Assembly (NCBI GenBank): GCA_045222555.1
Contig: JBGUYY010000097.1
Coordinates: 124,001-188,000 of the forward strand
DNA from: UBA1756 sp045222555
GTDB taxonomy: Bacteria; Bacteroidota; Bacteroidia; Bacteroidales; WCHB1-69
Direction: 5' to 3'
DNA length: 64,000 bases
Of the stretch, positions 1-7,497 are shown piece after piece (position 1 is the first letter of the stretch; every line of letters begins with the position of its first letter). The position numbers and the translations under genes were made by a program. Below the pieces are notes generated by a model. It was not told the origin of the DNA and did not search any database. It worked only from the letters and a program-made list of their open reading frames with translations.

Positions 1-449
1 ACCTCTCCAAATAGTGCCGGCAAAGCCTTGATGGTCTCTATCTTCATCTCCATCTTTCCCACCTCCGCACTCGTAACATTGTGGTCCACAGCCTTATCAG
101 TTACCGTAACGGTCTCCAACAGCTCTGCATCAGGATGCAGGGCCACATTGTGCGTAACGTTTTGCTCCACCAGCAACGTGTCGAGCACATCCTGGAAACC
201 CATATACTGGATATAAAAAATGTAACGTCCTTTCGGCAGCGTAACCGAGTAGAAACCTGCCTGGTTAGAAAAGGCCGTGAAAGCCTGTGACTTGTCCTCC
301 TCCGGCATCAGCGACACCATGATACTCTTCACCGATTCGCCATTCGAGGCATCGGTCACCAGTCCCGACACCGTATAGCGCTGGGCTTGTGCGGCAAAGG
401 CAATGCCACACAGCAAGAGTACCACCAAATGTCGCAAGGACTTCCTCAT
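1..449 (-). CDS. TonB-dependent receptor, N-terminal part (partial at window edge)
   Basis: Reading the minus strand from the ATG at 449 gives about 149 residues without a stop before the window ends. It starts with a Sec signal peptide (MRKSLRHLVV, hydrophobic LLLCGIAFA, then AQA). A carboxypeptidase-regulatory-like beta-sandwich follows (YTVSGLVTDASNGE, GFYSVTLPKGRYIF, YMGFQD), with LLETVTV leading into the start of a plug domain (ALPALFGEV). This order is typical of Bacteroidota SusC/TonB receptors, which import a ligand across the outer membrane using TonB energy. The substrate cannot be told because the barrel lies outside the window. It begins 12 nt after the preceding lipoprotein gene, so it is probably the distal member of the ppdK unit. 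Confidence 0.88.
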   Translation of the reverse strand, partial: MRKSLRHLVVLLLCGIAFAAQAQRYTVSGLVTDASNGESVKSIMVSLMPEEDKSQAFTAFSNQAGFYSVTLPKGRYIFYIQYMGFQDVLDTLLVEQNVTHNVALHPDAELLETVTVTDKAVDHNVTSAEVGKMEMKIETIKALPALFGE

Positions 450-461
450 CAATTTCAAAAA

Positions 462-1052
462 TTAATTGTCACGAATGGTGAAAAAAGGACCATTCACTAT
501 TTTTTTGCCCACCATAAAATGAGGGCGAATCTTCACGACAAAAGGAGTGTTCCCATTGCCGAACTTGGAGATATCCTTGATAATGTTGACGATTTTCTCG
601 CCCGACTGCACCGGATGCTTCACATCGACAAAATCTGCCAGATTCACCCGGAAGGACATCGGGATGGTGGTGCTGCCATGCGCGGGCACCACAATCTTGC
701 TCTTGTTGGTACTCACCCCATCGCCCAGCTTGTCTTCACCATAATATAATATATAGTCAAACCCAACCAGCTCCGCATCGCGTTTCTCCGGGTTGGTGGA
801 CTTCATCTCAAGGGCGACATCCACCACAAAATCCTTGTTGACGATGGCTTTTGTACACTTTGCAATGGTAGCGAGATCCAAAAGGCTGTAATCAAAACCT
901 TTCTTCATAAAATCGATGCCCGCCCACGAGATGCCTGATACCCGATGGAATGAAAAATCGCACTTCGTCATGTTGTACATCTTCAGCAGGCCACAGCTCT
1001 GACTGAACATCAACAAAGTACAAGTTAAAATAATGGGGAGGATTTTTTTCAT
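462..1052 (-). CDS. LEA14-like (WHy domain) lipoprotein
   Basis: A 196-residue protein. I start it at 1052 (MKKILPIIL) because this gives a clean lipoprotein signal ending in FSQSC; an in-frame ATG 39 nt upstream would spoil it. The mature part has the pattern of late-embryogenesis-abundant type 2 (WHy) domains: a conserved ID in a short first strand, then VDVALEMKSTNPEKRDA, a DYILYYGEDKLGDG hairpin and a VVPAHGSTTIPMSF strand. In bacteria these domains occur in cell-envelope proteins of unclear role. It lies 65 nt after the DUF3078 gene and just before the TonB receptor, so an envelope role is plausible. The family assignment is by pattern only. Confidence 0.7.
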   Translation of the reverse strand: MKKILPIILTCTLLMFSQSCGLLKMYNMTKCDFSFHRVSGISWAGIDFMKKGFDYSLLDLATIAKCTKAIVNKDFVVDVALEMKSTNPEKRDAELVGFDYILYYGEDKLGDGVSTNKSKIVVPAHGSTTIPMSFRVNLADFVDVKHPVQSGEKIVNIIKDISKFGNGNTPFVVKIRPHFMVGKKIVNGPFFTIRDN

Positions 1053-1117
1053 AACATCATAAAAAATGGAGGAGATGCATTGTACACACACCTCCTCCCT
1101 ATCCTATACTCATTCAA

Positions 1118-2125
1118 TTAAAAACTATATCCTATGCCGAGTCCGATGATTTCGCGGAACTGCACACGGGGACTATTATGTATATTCCCCTGTTTGTCGG
1201 TCCATTCGATATTGACGGCATCGTAGTATTTGAGAGAGGTGCTCAACGTCACGTTCAACACTTTCCAGAACTGGTAGGAGATGGCAAAATCCCAATCCAC
1301 ATCAATATTTCCGAAAATTCCTTTCTTATACGGAGTAAAGAGGGTGAGTGTGGAAAGGATTTTGAGACCCTTGACCGGTGAGTAGTTGACACCAGCTTTG
1401 AAGGTGGCACCCAGCTCAGCCTTGAAATTCACAGTGTCAGGAACACCATACTTGGCATGAAGGGTGTGCAGCGTGTCATCATTTCTTTGCAAAACCGTGG
1501 TAATACGACCGGCCACCGGGGAGAGGTACACCGTGAAAATGTCGTTCGGCTTCCAGTCGATACCCACAGAGAGGTCGCTGTATGAAGGGGAGAGCCAGTT
1601 GTAGGCATAGGTTTTGGTCTCAACCTTGTCATCCCCAATCTTATAGTCATAACCATCGTGGTAATGCGACTTGAAGCCAGCCATCACGGTGAGGTACCAC
1701 GTTTTGTGGAACTCCCAACCGAACTTGGTGCTGAAGACAATCTTGTCGTTGGACTTTCTCCATTTGAAAGCGGTACTCGGAGTCCACATCCAGCCGTAAT
1801 CGCTGTCGAAAGTGGTTTCCCAAGAGATATTGTCTTTCTTGTAAGCTAATTTAAGGTTGCAGGCAAGGATGCCATTACCGTTGTTGTTGCCACCAGCCGC
1901 CCAGTTCCATTGCATCGTCTCGGTGAGATTGAAAGTGACCAGTCCGGTTAACTTCCAATATTTCTGCCAGTTGGTCAGCTCAGGCTCGGGAGCGACAGTG
2001 TCAGCAACGGCTTCCACTGCTTCAACAGCCTCTTCGGGTGTGGCAGGCGGTTCAGGATTGTCCTGCGCCTTCACAACTTGGAAGCTTAAAATGCTAATCA
2101 AAACAAAGAATAAAAGTTTTTTCAT
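1118..2125 (-). CDS. DUF3078 family outer-membrane protein
   Basis: A 335-residue secreted protein with a signal peptide (MKKLLFFVLISILSFQVVKA) followed by an acidic Ala/Glu/Pro/Val segment at about 24-50. Alternating beta strands follow, with the family signature near residues 55-90 (WKLTGLVTFNLTETMQWNWAAGGNNN). The last residues (GLGIGYSF) end in Phe, as in outer-membrane barrels assembled by BAM. DUF3078 proteins are common in Bacteroidota and have no established function. It lies 12 nt after the arginase-like gene, in the same apparent operon. Confidence 0.85.
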   Translation of the reverse strand: MKKLLFFVLISILSFQVVKAQDNPEPPATPEEAVEAVEAVADTVAPEPELTNWQKYWKLTGLVTFNLTETMQWNWAAGGNNNGNGILACNLKLAYKKDNISWETTFDSDYGWMWTPSTAFKWRKSNDKIVFSTKFGWEFHKTWYLTVMAGFKSHYHDGYDYKIGDDKVETKTYAYNWLSPSYSDLSVGIDWKPNDIFTVYLSPVAGRITTVLQRNDDTLHTLHAKYGVPDTVNFKAELGATFKAGVNYSPVKGLKILSTLTLFTPYKKGIFGNIDVDWDFAISYQFWKVLNVTLSTSLKYYDAVNIEWTDKQGNIHNSPRVQFREIIGLGIGYSF

Positions 2126-2137
2126 ATTGATTGATTT

Positions 2138-3310
2138 TTAATGATTGAATTTGTTGTAAGCCTTCCACCAGCGGTCCGGAATACGGTCGTTGCAGGCGGT
2201 ATGGTAATCGTTGAGCGAACAGGGCAGATAGTAGGTCTGCTGCGTCATCTTCTCCACATTGATGACAGGAACCGTCACCCACCAGCGGCCGCTCTTCTTG
2301 CTGCAATAGAAAACCATCTCCTCGGCGGCACCGGAAACGGTGACACTGTACTTCGTATAGCTGTTTTTATCCTTGAAATCCAAATCGTTGCAACGATTCA
2401 AAACACCTTCCACAAAATACCAAATCACATGCGACAACAGCTGGGCAGTCTGTCCGTTATAGTCGAGCAGCGGGTCGTATTCGTAGATGCCGAAGGAAGA
2501 GAGCTTGTCGCTCAAGCCGGCATACATGGCCACCTGGCAAATCTCTTCGCCATAGAAGCCGTTGGCCGAACTGTTGGGGTTACCTGGTGCGTCGGGATGA
2601 CGGATGGCGGAGACATCCAGCGAAAGCATCTCCGCATTGCGCACGATAGGTTCCACCTCCGACACATCCTGGCGGAGCATACCCACGCGGTAGGTCTCGA
2701 AATAGAGTTTCTCCATCAAGGAGATCACCTCGGGACTGTTCATGTAGGTCTGGTAGCCGATATTGGAGAAGTTGAGGAGGAAGTTAGGCTGCTGAAGGAT
2801 GATTTTGTTAAGATAGGCGTTGGACTTCAGGGGCTGTTCCTCGCTGCCGAGATCGAAGCAGGCGTCCACCGACACGATGCTGATGACGCGCTGCAGCATC
2901 TCGTAAGCCTTGTAGTTGGCGAAGGCGAGGTCGTTGCTGCCGCCCAGCACGATGGGGATGACATTCTCATTGATGAGGGTGGCGAGAAGCTCCGTCAGCA
3001 CATCGTAAGTGTCCTCCACGCGCTCTCCCACCTGCAGGTTGCCAAGGTCCAGAATGGATACCGGCTTGCTCCAGCAGTAAAGGGCGTAGAGGGAACGGCG
3101 GATTTCGTTCGGGGCGAGATGGCAGCCGTCGTTGTTGAAGGCATTGCGCGACTCGGGCACACCGATGAGGGCGAACTGATGTCCGTCGAGAACCGGCTCG
3201 CCAGACTGCCAGATGTCGATATACTGATAAAGAAGATGCGGGTCGCTGGCATTCCCAACGGGAGCCAGCGACGCAGCATCAACAGGTGTGAGGTACGACT
3301 GAAGTTCCAT
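2138..3310 (-). CDS. Arginase/formimidoglutamase-fold protein, metal site degraded
   Basis: A 390-residue protein of the ureohydrolase fold. I chose the ATG at 3310 (MELQSYL), 8 nt after the ppdK stop. An earlier in-frame start would overlap ppdK. The arginase landmarks can be placed: GGSND at 123-127 where the family has GGxHD, DACFD at 149-153 where it has DAHxD, and LDVSAIRHPD at 231-240 where it has DxDxxDP. Thus the two His ligands are Asn and Cys, and the second Asp of the DxD pair is Ser. Active arginases need these residues for a binuclear Mn site, so a classical guanidino or formimino hydrolase activity is doubtful. I recall similar Bacteroidota homologues annotated as formimidoglutamase. 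Cotranscription with ppdK suggests a conserved housekeeping or regulatory role. Confidence 0.82.
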   Translation of the reverse strand: MELQSYLTPVDAASLAPVGNASDPHLLYQYIDIWQSGEPVLDGHQFALIGVPESRNAFNNDGCHLAPNEIRRSLYALYCWSKPVSILDLGNLQVGERVEDTYDVLTELLATLINENVIPIVLGGSNDLAFANYKAYEMLQRVISIVSVDACFDLGSEEQPLKSNAYLNKIILQQPNFLLNFSNIGYQTYMNSPEVISLMEKLYFETYRVGMLRQDVSEVEPIVRNAEMLSLDVSAIRHPDAPGNPNSSANGFYGEEICQVAMYAGLSDKLSSFGIYEYDPLLDYNGQTAQLLSHVIWYFVEGVLNRCNDLDFKDKNSYTKYSVTVSGAAEEMVFYCSKKSGRWWVTVPVINVEKMTQQTYYLPCSLNDYHTACNDRIPDRWWKAYNKFNH

Positions 3311-3318
3311 CGCGCCTC

Positions 3319-6072
3319 TTATTTCTGGTTGCAGTTGCAGCAGCACTGACCTTCAGCGCGGTGACGCTTGATAGCGGACTGCGCAGCGGCAAGGCGTGCC
3401 ACCGGTACGCGGAACGGGCTGCAGGAAACATAGGTCATGCCGGTCTTGTAGAAGAACTCTACAGAAGCCGGGTCACCACCGTGCTCGCCACAAACACCGA
3501 CTTTCAGTTTCGGGTTCACGAAGCGGCCACGCTGCACACCAGCCTGCACCAACTGACCAACACCCACCTGATCCAGAGTCTTGAACGGGTCAGCGGGGAT
3601 GATCTTCTGGTCGATGTAAGTGTGGATGATCTCGTTCACGTCGTCGCGTGAGAAGCCGAGCGTCATCTGCGTAAGGTCGTTGGTACCGAAGGAGAAGAAC
3701 TGAGCCACTTCGGCGATCTCGTCGGCCATGAGGGTGGCACGCGGGATCTCAATCATCGTACCGTAGAGGTAATCGATCTTGACACCGAACTTGGCTTCCA
3801 CTTCAGCCTGCACTCTGTCGGCGATCTCTTTCTGATGACGGAGCTCCTTCACATCGATGGTGAGGGGCACCATGATTTCGAGGCGGGGATCCATACCCTC
3901 CTTCATCAATTCAGCGGTAGCCTCGAAGAGAGCGCGGAACTGAGTCTCGGAGATTTCAGGATAGACGATGCCGAGGCGCACGCCACGGAGACCCATCATC
4001 GGGTTCATCTCGTGCAGACCGTCAATTCTCTTCTTGATTTCCTCGAAAGTAAGACCATAATGGCCAGCGGCTTCACGCTGTTTGTCCTCAGTCTGCGGCA
4101 CAAACTCGTGGAGCGGCGGGTCCATAAGGCGGAAGGTGAGCGGTTTGCCGTCCATCACCTTGAGGGTGCCCTTGGCGGCCTCACGGATATAAGGCTCCAG
4201 CTCGTTAAGAGCGGCCACGCGCTCGTCCTTCGTGTTGGCGAGGATCATCTTGCGGAGTTTCTCCAGCGGTTTCTCGCTGTTCTTGCCGTAGAACATGTGC
4301 TCGATACGGAACAGACCGATACCTTCAGCGCCGAAGTTGACAGCGTTCTGTGCGTCTTCCGGCGTGTCGGCGTTGGTGCGGACACCCATCTCGCGGTATT
4401 TGTCCACGAGGGCCATGAACTCCTGGAAGCGCGGGTTCTCGGTGGAGTCGATCATCTTGACAGCTTCGCCATAGACATAACCCTTGGCGCCGTTGAGGGC
4501 GAGGGTGTCGCCTTCTTTGTAAACCTTACCGTCGATGGTGACCGTACGTTTGTCCATGTCGATCTTGATGGCGTCGCAACCCACAATGCAGCACTTGCCC
4601 CATCCACGGGCTACGAGGGCGGCGTGAGAGGTCATACCACCGCGGGCGGTCAAGATACCGTCGGCGGCACGCATACCTTCCACATCCTCCGGGTTGGTCT
4701 CCTCACGGACGAGGATGTTTTTGATCTTCTTGGAAGTATAATCTTTGGAAACTTCGCTGTCGAGGGCGATGACACCGACGGCGCCGCCAGGACCTGCGGG
4801 AAGACCTTTGGCAATGATGGTGTGCTTCTTCTCGTCAGCAGCTTCGAGGATGGGGTGCAACAGCTCGTCCATCTGGGCGGGAGCAAGACGCATCACCACT
4901 TCGTCGTCTTTGATAAGACCTTCGTGAAGCATATCGAGTGCCATGTTCAGAGCGGCGATACCGGTACGTTTGCCGACGCGGCACTGCAGCATGAAAAGCT
5001 GGCCTTCCTGAATGGTGAACTCGATGTCGAGCATGTCGTGATAGTTCTTCTCAAGGATGTCGCGGATTTCGCAGAGTTCCTTGTAGGTGTCGGGCATCAG
5101 CTCCTGCATGGAGTGCATGTGCTTGTTCTGCTCGTTCTTGGTGTCGTCGTTGAGCGGGTTGGGGGTACGGATACCGGCCACCACGTCTTCGCCCTGTGCG
5201 TTGATGAGCCATTCGCCATAGAACTGGTTCTCACCGGTGGCGGGGTTACGGGTGAAGGCAACGCCCGTAGCGGAGCTCTCGCCCATGTTGCCGAACACCA
5301 TAGCCTGCACGTTCACTGCAGTACCCCAGTCATCCGGAATACCCTCGATGCGGCGGTAGGAGATAGCCTTCTGACCATTCCAGCTCTTGAACACAGCCTT
5401 GATACCACCTTCCATCTGCAACTTGGCATCATCCGGGAACTCGGTGCCGAGTTTCTCCTTGATGGTTTTCTTGAAAGCGGTGGCAAGCTCGAGAAGCTCT
5501 TCAGCCTTGATGTCAGTGTCGCTCTTGTAGCCTTTCTTCTCCTTGTACTCATCCAGCATGTCATCCAAAATCTTACGGATACCCTTGCCCTCAACGGGAG
5601 CGATGCCCTCAGCTTTCTCCATCACCACGTCAGCATACATCATGATGAGACGGCGGTAGGAGTCATACACGAAACGCTCGTTGCCGGTCTTCTTGATGAG
5701 GCCGGGGATAGTTTTGGAGCTCAGACCGATGTTGAGGACGGTGTCCATCATACCCGGCATAGAGGTACGGGCACCAGAGCGGCAGGAGACCAGCAGGGGG
5801 TTCTCTGGATCGTCGTATTTTCTGCCCATGATTTTCTCAACGCTCTCCATGGCCTTCCAAACGTCAGCCATCAGGGTGTCGGGAAGCTGGCAGTTGTTCG
5901 CATAATATGCGGTGCAGCATTCGGTAGTGATGGTCAAGCCGGCAGGAACAGGAAGTCCCAACAAACACATTTCAGCGAGGTTGGCACCCTTGCCACCCAG
6001 CAAATTCTTCATGTCGGCTTTACCTTCAGCGGTTTTCCCACCAAAGGTGTAAACATACTTTACATTACTCAT
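3319..6072 (-). CDS. ppdK: Pyruvate, phosphate dikinase
   Basis: A 917-residue enzyme interconverting ATP + Pi + pyruvate with AMP + PPi + PEP. The N-terminal ATP-grasp domain has GGKGANLAEM at about 27-36, SCRSGARTSMPGMMDT and an ENQFYGEW region. The swivelling phosphohistidine domain carries His483 in GGMTSHAALVARGWG. The C-terminal PEP/pyruvate TIM barrel follows (RTNADTPEDA, GAEGIGLFRIEHMF, FSFGTNDLTQM, GVCGEHGGDP), with the catalytic Cys in VCGEH. Length is slightly above the usual 870-900. An odd feature is the C-terminal tail EGQCCCNCNQK, with four Cys. It is the first gene of a minus-strand unit and has its own TACTTTTG element 56 nt upstream. It is probably the glycolytic or gluconeogenic PEP-pyruvate step of this anaerobe. 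Confidence 0.97.
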   Translation of the reverse strand: MSNVKYVYTFGGKTAEGKADMKNLLGGKGANLAEMCLLGLPVPAGLTITTECCTAYYANNCQLPDTLMADVWKAMESVEKIMGRKYDDPENPLLVSCRSGARTSMPGMMDTVLNIGLSSKTIPGLIKKTGNERFVYDSYRRLIMMYADVVMEKAEGIAPVEGKGIRKILDDMLDEYKEKKGYKSDTDIKAEELLELATAFKKTIKEKLGTEFPDDAKLQMEGGIKAVFKSWNGQKAISYRRIEGIPDDWGTAVNVQAMVFGNMGESSATGVAFTRNPATGENQFYGEWLINAQGEDVVAGIRTPNPLNDDTKNEQNKHMHSMQELMPDTYKELCEIRDILEKNYHDMLDIEFTIQEGQLFMLQCRVGKRTGIAALNMALDMLHEGLIKDDEVVMRLAPAQMDELLHPILEAADEKKHTIIAKGLPAGPGGAVGVIALDSEVSKDYTSKKIKNILVREETNPEDVEGMRAADGILTARGGMTSHAALVARGWGKCCIVGCDAIKIDMDKRTVTIDGKVYKEGDTLALNGAKGYVYGEAVKMIDSTENPRFQEFMALVDKYREMGVRTNADTPEDAQNAVNFGAEGIGLFRIEHMFYGKNSEKPLEKLRKMILANTKDERVAALNELEPYIREAAKGTLKVMDGKPLTFRLMDPPLHEFVPQTEDKQREAAGHYGLTFEEIKKRIDGLHEMNPMMGLRGVRLGIVYPEISETQFRALFEATAELMKEGMDPRLEIMVPLTIDVKELRHQKEIADRVQAEVEAKFGVKIDYLYGTMIEIPRATLMADEIAEVAQFFSFGTNDLTQMTLGFSRDDVNEIIHTYIDQKIIPADPFKTLDQVGVGQLVQAGVQRGRFVNPKLKVGVCGEHGGDPASVEFFYKTGMTYVSCSPFRVPVARLAAAQSAIKRHRAEGQCCCNCNQK

Positions 6073-6128
6073 TTTCAGTGATTTAAAGTTAATAAATAAA
6101 GGAAAATTTCATTCTCATATAACGAGTG

Positions 6129-6136
6129 CAAAAGTA
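6129..6136 (-). promoter_or_regulatory. Bacteroidota -7 promoter element of ppdK
   Basis: TACTTTTG followed by C matches the Bacteroidota -7 consensus TAnnTTTG. It lies 56 nt upstream of the ppdK ATG in the AT-rich gap between divergent genes. No convincing -33 TTTG is visible. Confidence 0.65.
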
Positions 6137-6193
6137 CATAAAATTTTCTGTAAATAGTATTTAAAATCAATAAAAATAATGACAATTTTGTTG

Positions 6194-6201
6194 TATTTTT
6201 G
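6194..6201 (+). promoter_or_regulatory. -7 promoter element of the M64/PNGase-like pair
   Basis: TATTTTTG followed by CAGC, 18 nt before the M64 peptidase ATG. It implies a very short 5' leader for the two-gene unit. Confidence 0.65.
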
Positions 6202-6219
6202 CAGCTAAAATTTTAAGCA

Positions 6220-7497
6220 ATGAAAAAGACTTTTTTACTTGCCATGCTGACGCTTGCCCTCAGCACCCTTTGGGCACAAAGTTTTGACCAATATTTTGAA
6301 AACAAAACACTGAGAATTAATTATTTACATAGTGGAGACGCCACTAAAGAGAGTTTCTCGCTGAAAGATTACCATGCCGGCGGCATCTGGAGCGGCACCC
6401 GCGCCTACCTGCAGGAACCCCACCAGTACGGATCAGTGCTCTTCGAGGCCTACGACTCCACCACCAACGTGCTGATCTTCTCGCGCAGCTACGACTGCCT
6501 CTTCAACGAGTACCGCACCACCGACGAAGCCGCCACCCAGACGAAATCTTTCGAGGAGTGCATCAACATGCCCTTCCCCAAAAACACCATCCGCTACACT
6601 TTCACCTGCTTTGACCGCAAGAAAATTGGAACACTTTTATATTCAGCTTATTACAATCCAAAGACAACCCCCACAACTCCCTTCAGCAAAGAATACAAAT
6701 ACATGACTTTGCACCAGGGAGGCAGCCCCGAACAGTGCCTCGACATTCTCTTCATCCCCGATGGCTACGCCAAGGAGGACCGCGACAAAATGCAGGTGGA
6801 CGTGAAGGCCTTCACCTCGTACATCCTGAACTGTTCGCCCTACAAAGAGAACACCGAACGCATCAACATTTACGCCATCAAGGGGTACTCGGAAGAGTCG
6901 GGCGTGACAGACCCCAACAACAAAATCCAGCGCAGAACTTTGCTCAACAGCTCGTACAACACCCTCGGCAGCGACCGTTACCTCATGTGCGAGAACGTGT
7001 GGAAGATGTACGACATTGCCGACGACACTCCCTTTGATGTCATCATTATACTTTGTAATTCAGAAAAATATGGTGGCGGCGGCATCTACAACTTCTACGC
7101 CACCGTGTGCAACGGCGCGCCCGAAGCCGACTTTGTGATCGTGCATGAAATGGGGCACCTCATCGGCGGGTTGGCCGACGAGTACTACACCTCCGAGACC
7201 AGCGTGAACGACTACTACCCGGCCGGCATCGAGCCGATGGAGCCCAACGTCACCACACTTGTCGATTTCGAAGCGAAATGGAAGGATCTGCTGGACTCCC
7301 AAACTCCCGTTCCAACTCCCGCCACCAAGAAATACAACGACATGATCGGTGTGTATGAAGGGGCTGGCTATGTGGCGAAAGGTGTGTACCGTCCGTGGCA
7401 GAACTGCACCATGAAAGAGATTATCTACGACAACTTCTGCCCTGTTTGCACCAGAGTATTGATCGACATGTTCAACTACTATTCAAATCGCAAATAA
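6220..7497 (+). CDS. Secreted M64 family (IgA peptidase-type) zinc metallopeptidase
   Basis: A 425-residue secreted protein with signal peptide MKKTFLLAMLTLALSTLWAQ. Residues ~25-160 form an N-terminal beta domain (FENKTLRINYLHSGD), as in M64_N. The peptidase domain opens with LDILFIPDGYA and contains the zinc site H309-E310-M-G-H313 in HEMGHLIGGLADEYY, that is HExxH with a distal Asp-Glu-Tyr-Tyr characteristic of M64. Family founders cleave human IgA; the substrate here is unknown. There is no T9SS tail; the protein ends in DMFNYYSNRK, so it may be periplasmic or released. Its stop codon overlaps the ATG of the PNGase F-like gene by one base, so the two are translationally coupled and probably act together on glycoproteins. 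Confidence 0.88.
   Translation: MKKTFLLAMLTLALSTLWAQSFDQYFENKTLRINYLHSGDATKESFSLKDYHAGGIWSGTRAYLQEPHQYGSVLFEAYDSTTNVLIFSRSYDCLFNEYRTTDEAATQTKSFEECINMPFPKNTIRYTFTCFDRKKIGTLLYSAYYNPKTTPTTPFSKEYKYMTLHQGGSPEQCLDILFIPDGYAKEDRDKMQVDVKAFTSYILNCSPYKENTERINIYAIKGYSEESGVTDPNNKIQRRTLLNSSYNTLGSDRYLMCENVWKMYDIADDTPFDVIIILCNSEKYGGGGIYNFYATVCNGAPEADFVIVHEMGHLIGGLADEYYTSETSVNDYYPAGIEPMEPNVTTLVDFEAKWKDLLDSQTPVPTPATKKYNDMIGVYEGAGYVAKGVYRPWQNCTMKEIIYDNFCPVCTRVLIDMFNYYSNRK

Noticed and set aside
462..1091. Upstream start for the LEA14-like lipoprotein (13 residues longer)
   Set aside because: It would bury the lipoprotein signal peptide behind a polar, Cys-rich segment.
2141..3349. A 402-residue open frame on the plus strand opposite the arginase-like gene
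   Set aside because: Antisense shadow; the minus frame has recognisable ureohydrolase landmarks and normal operon spacing.
3835..6081. A 748-residue open frame on the plus strand opposite ppdK
   Set aside because: It is the antisense shadow of a strongly coding, high-GC-third-position gene; its sequence has no domain or signal and the minus frame is a complete PPDK.
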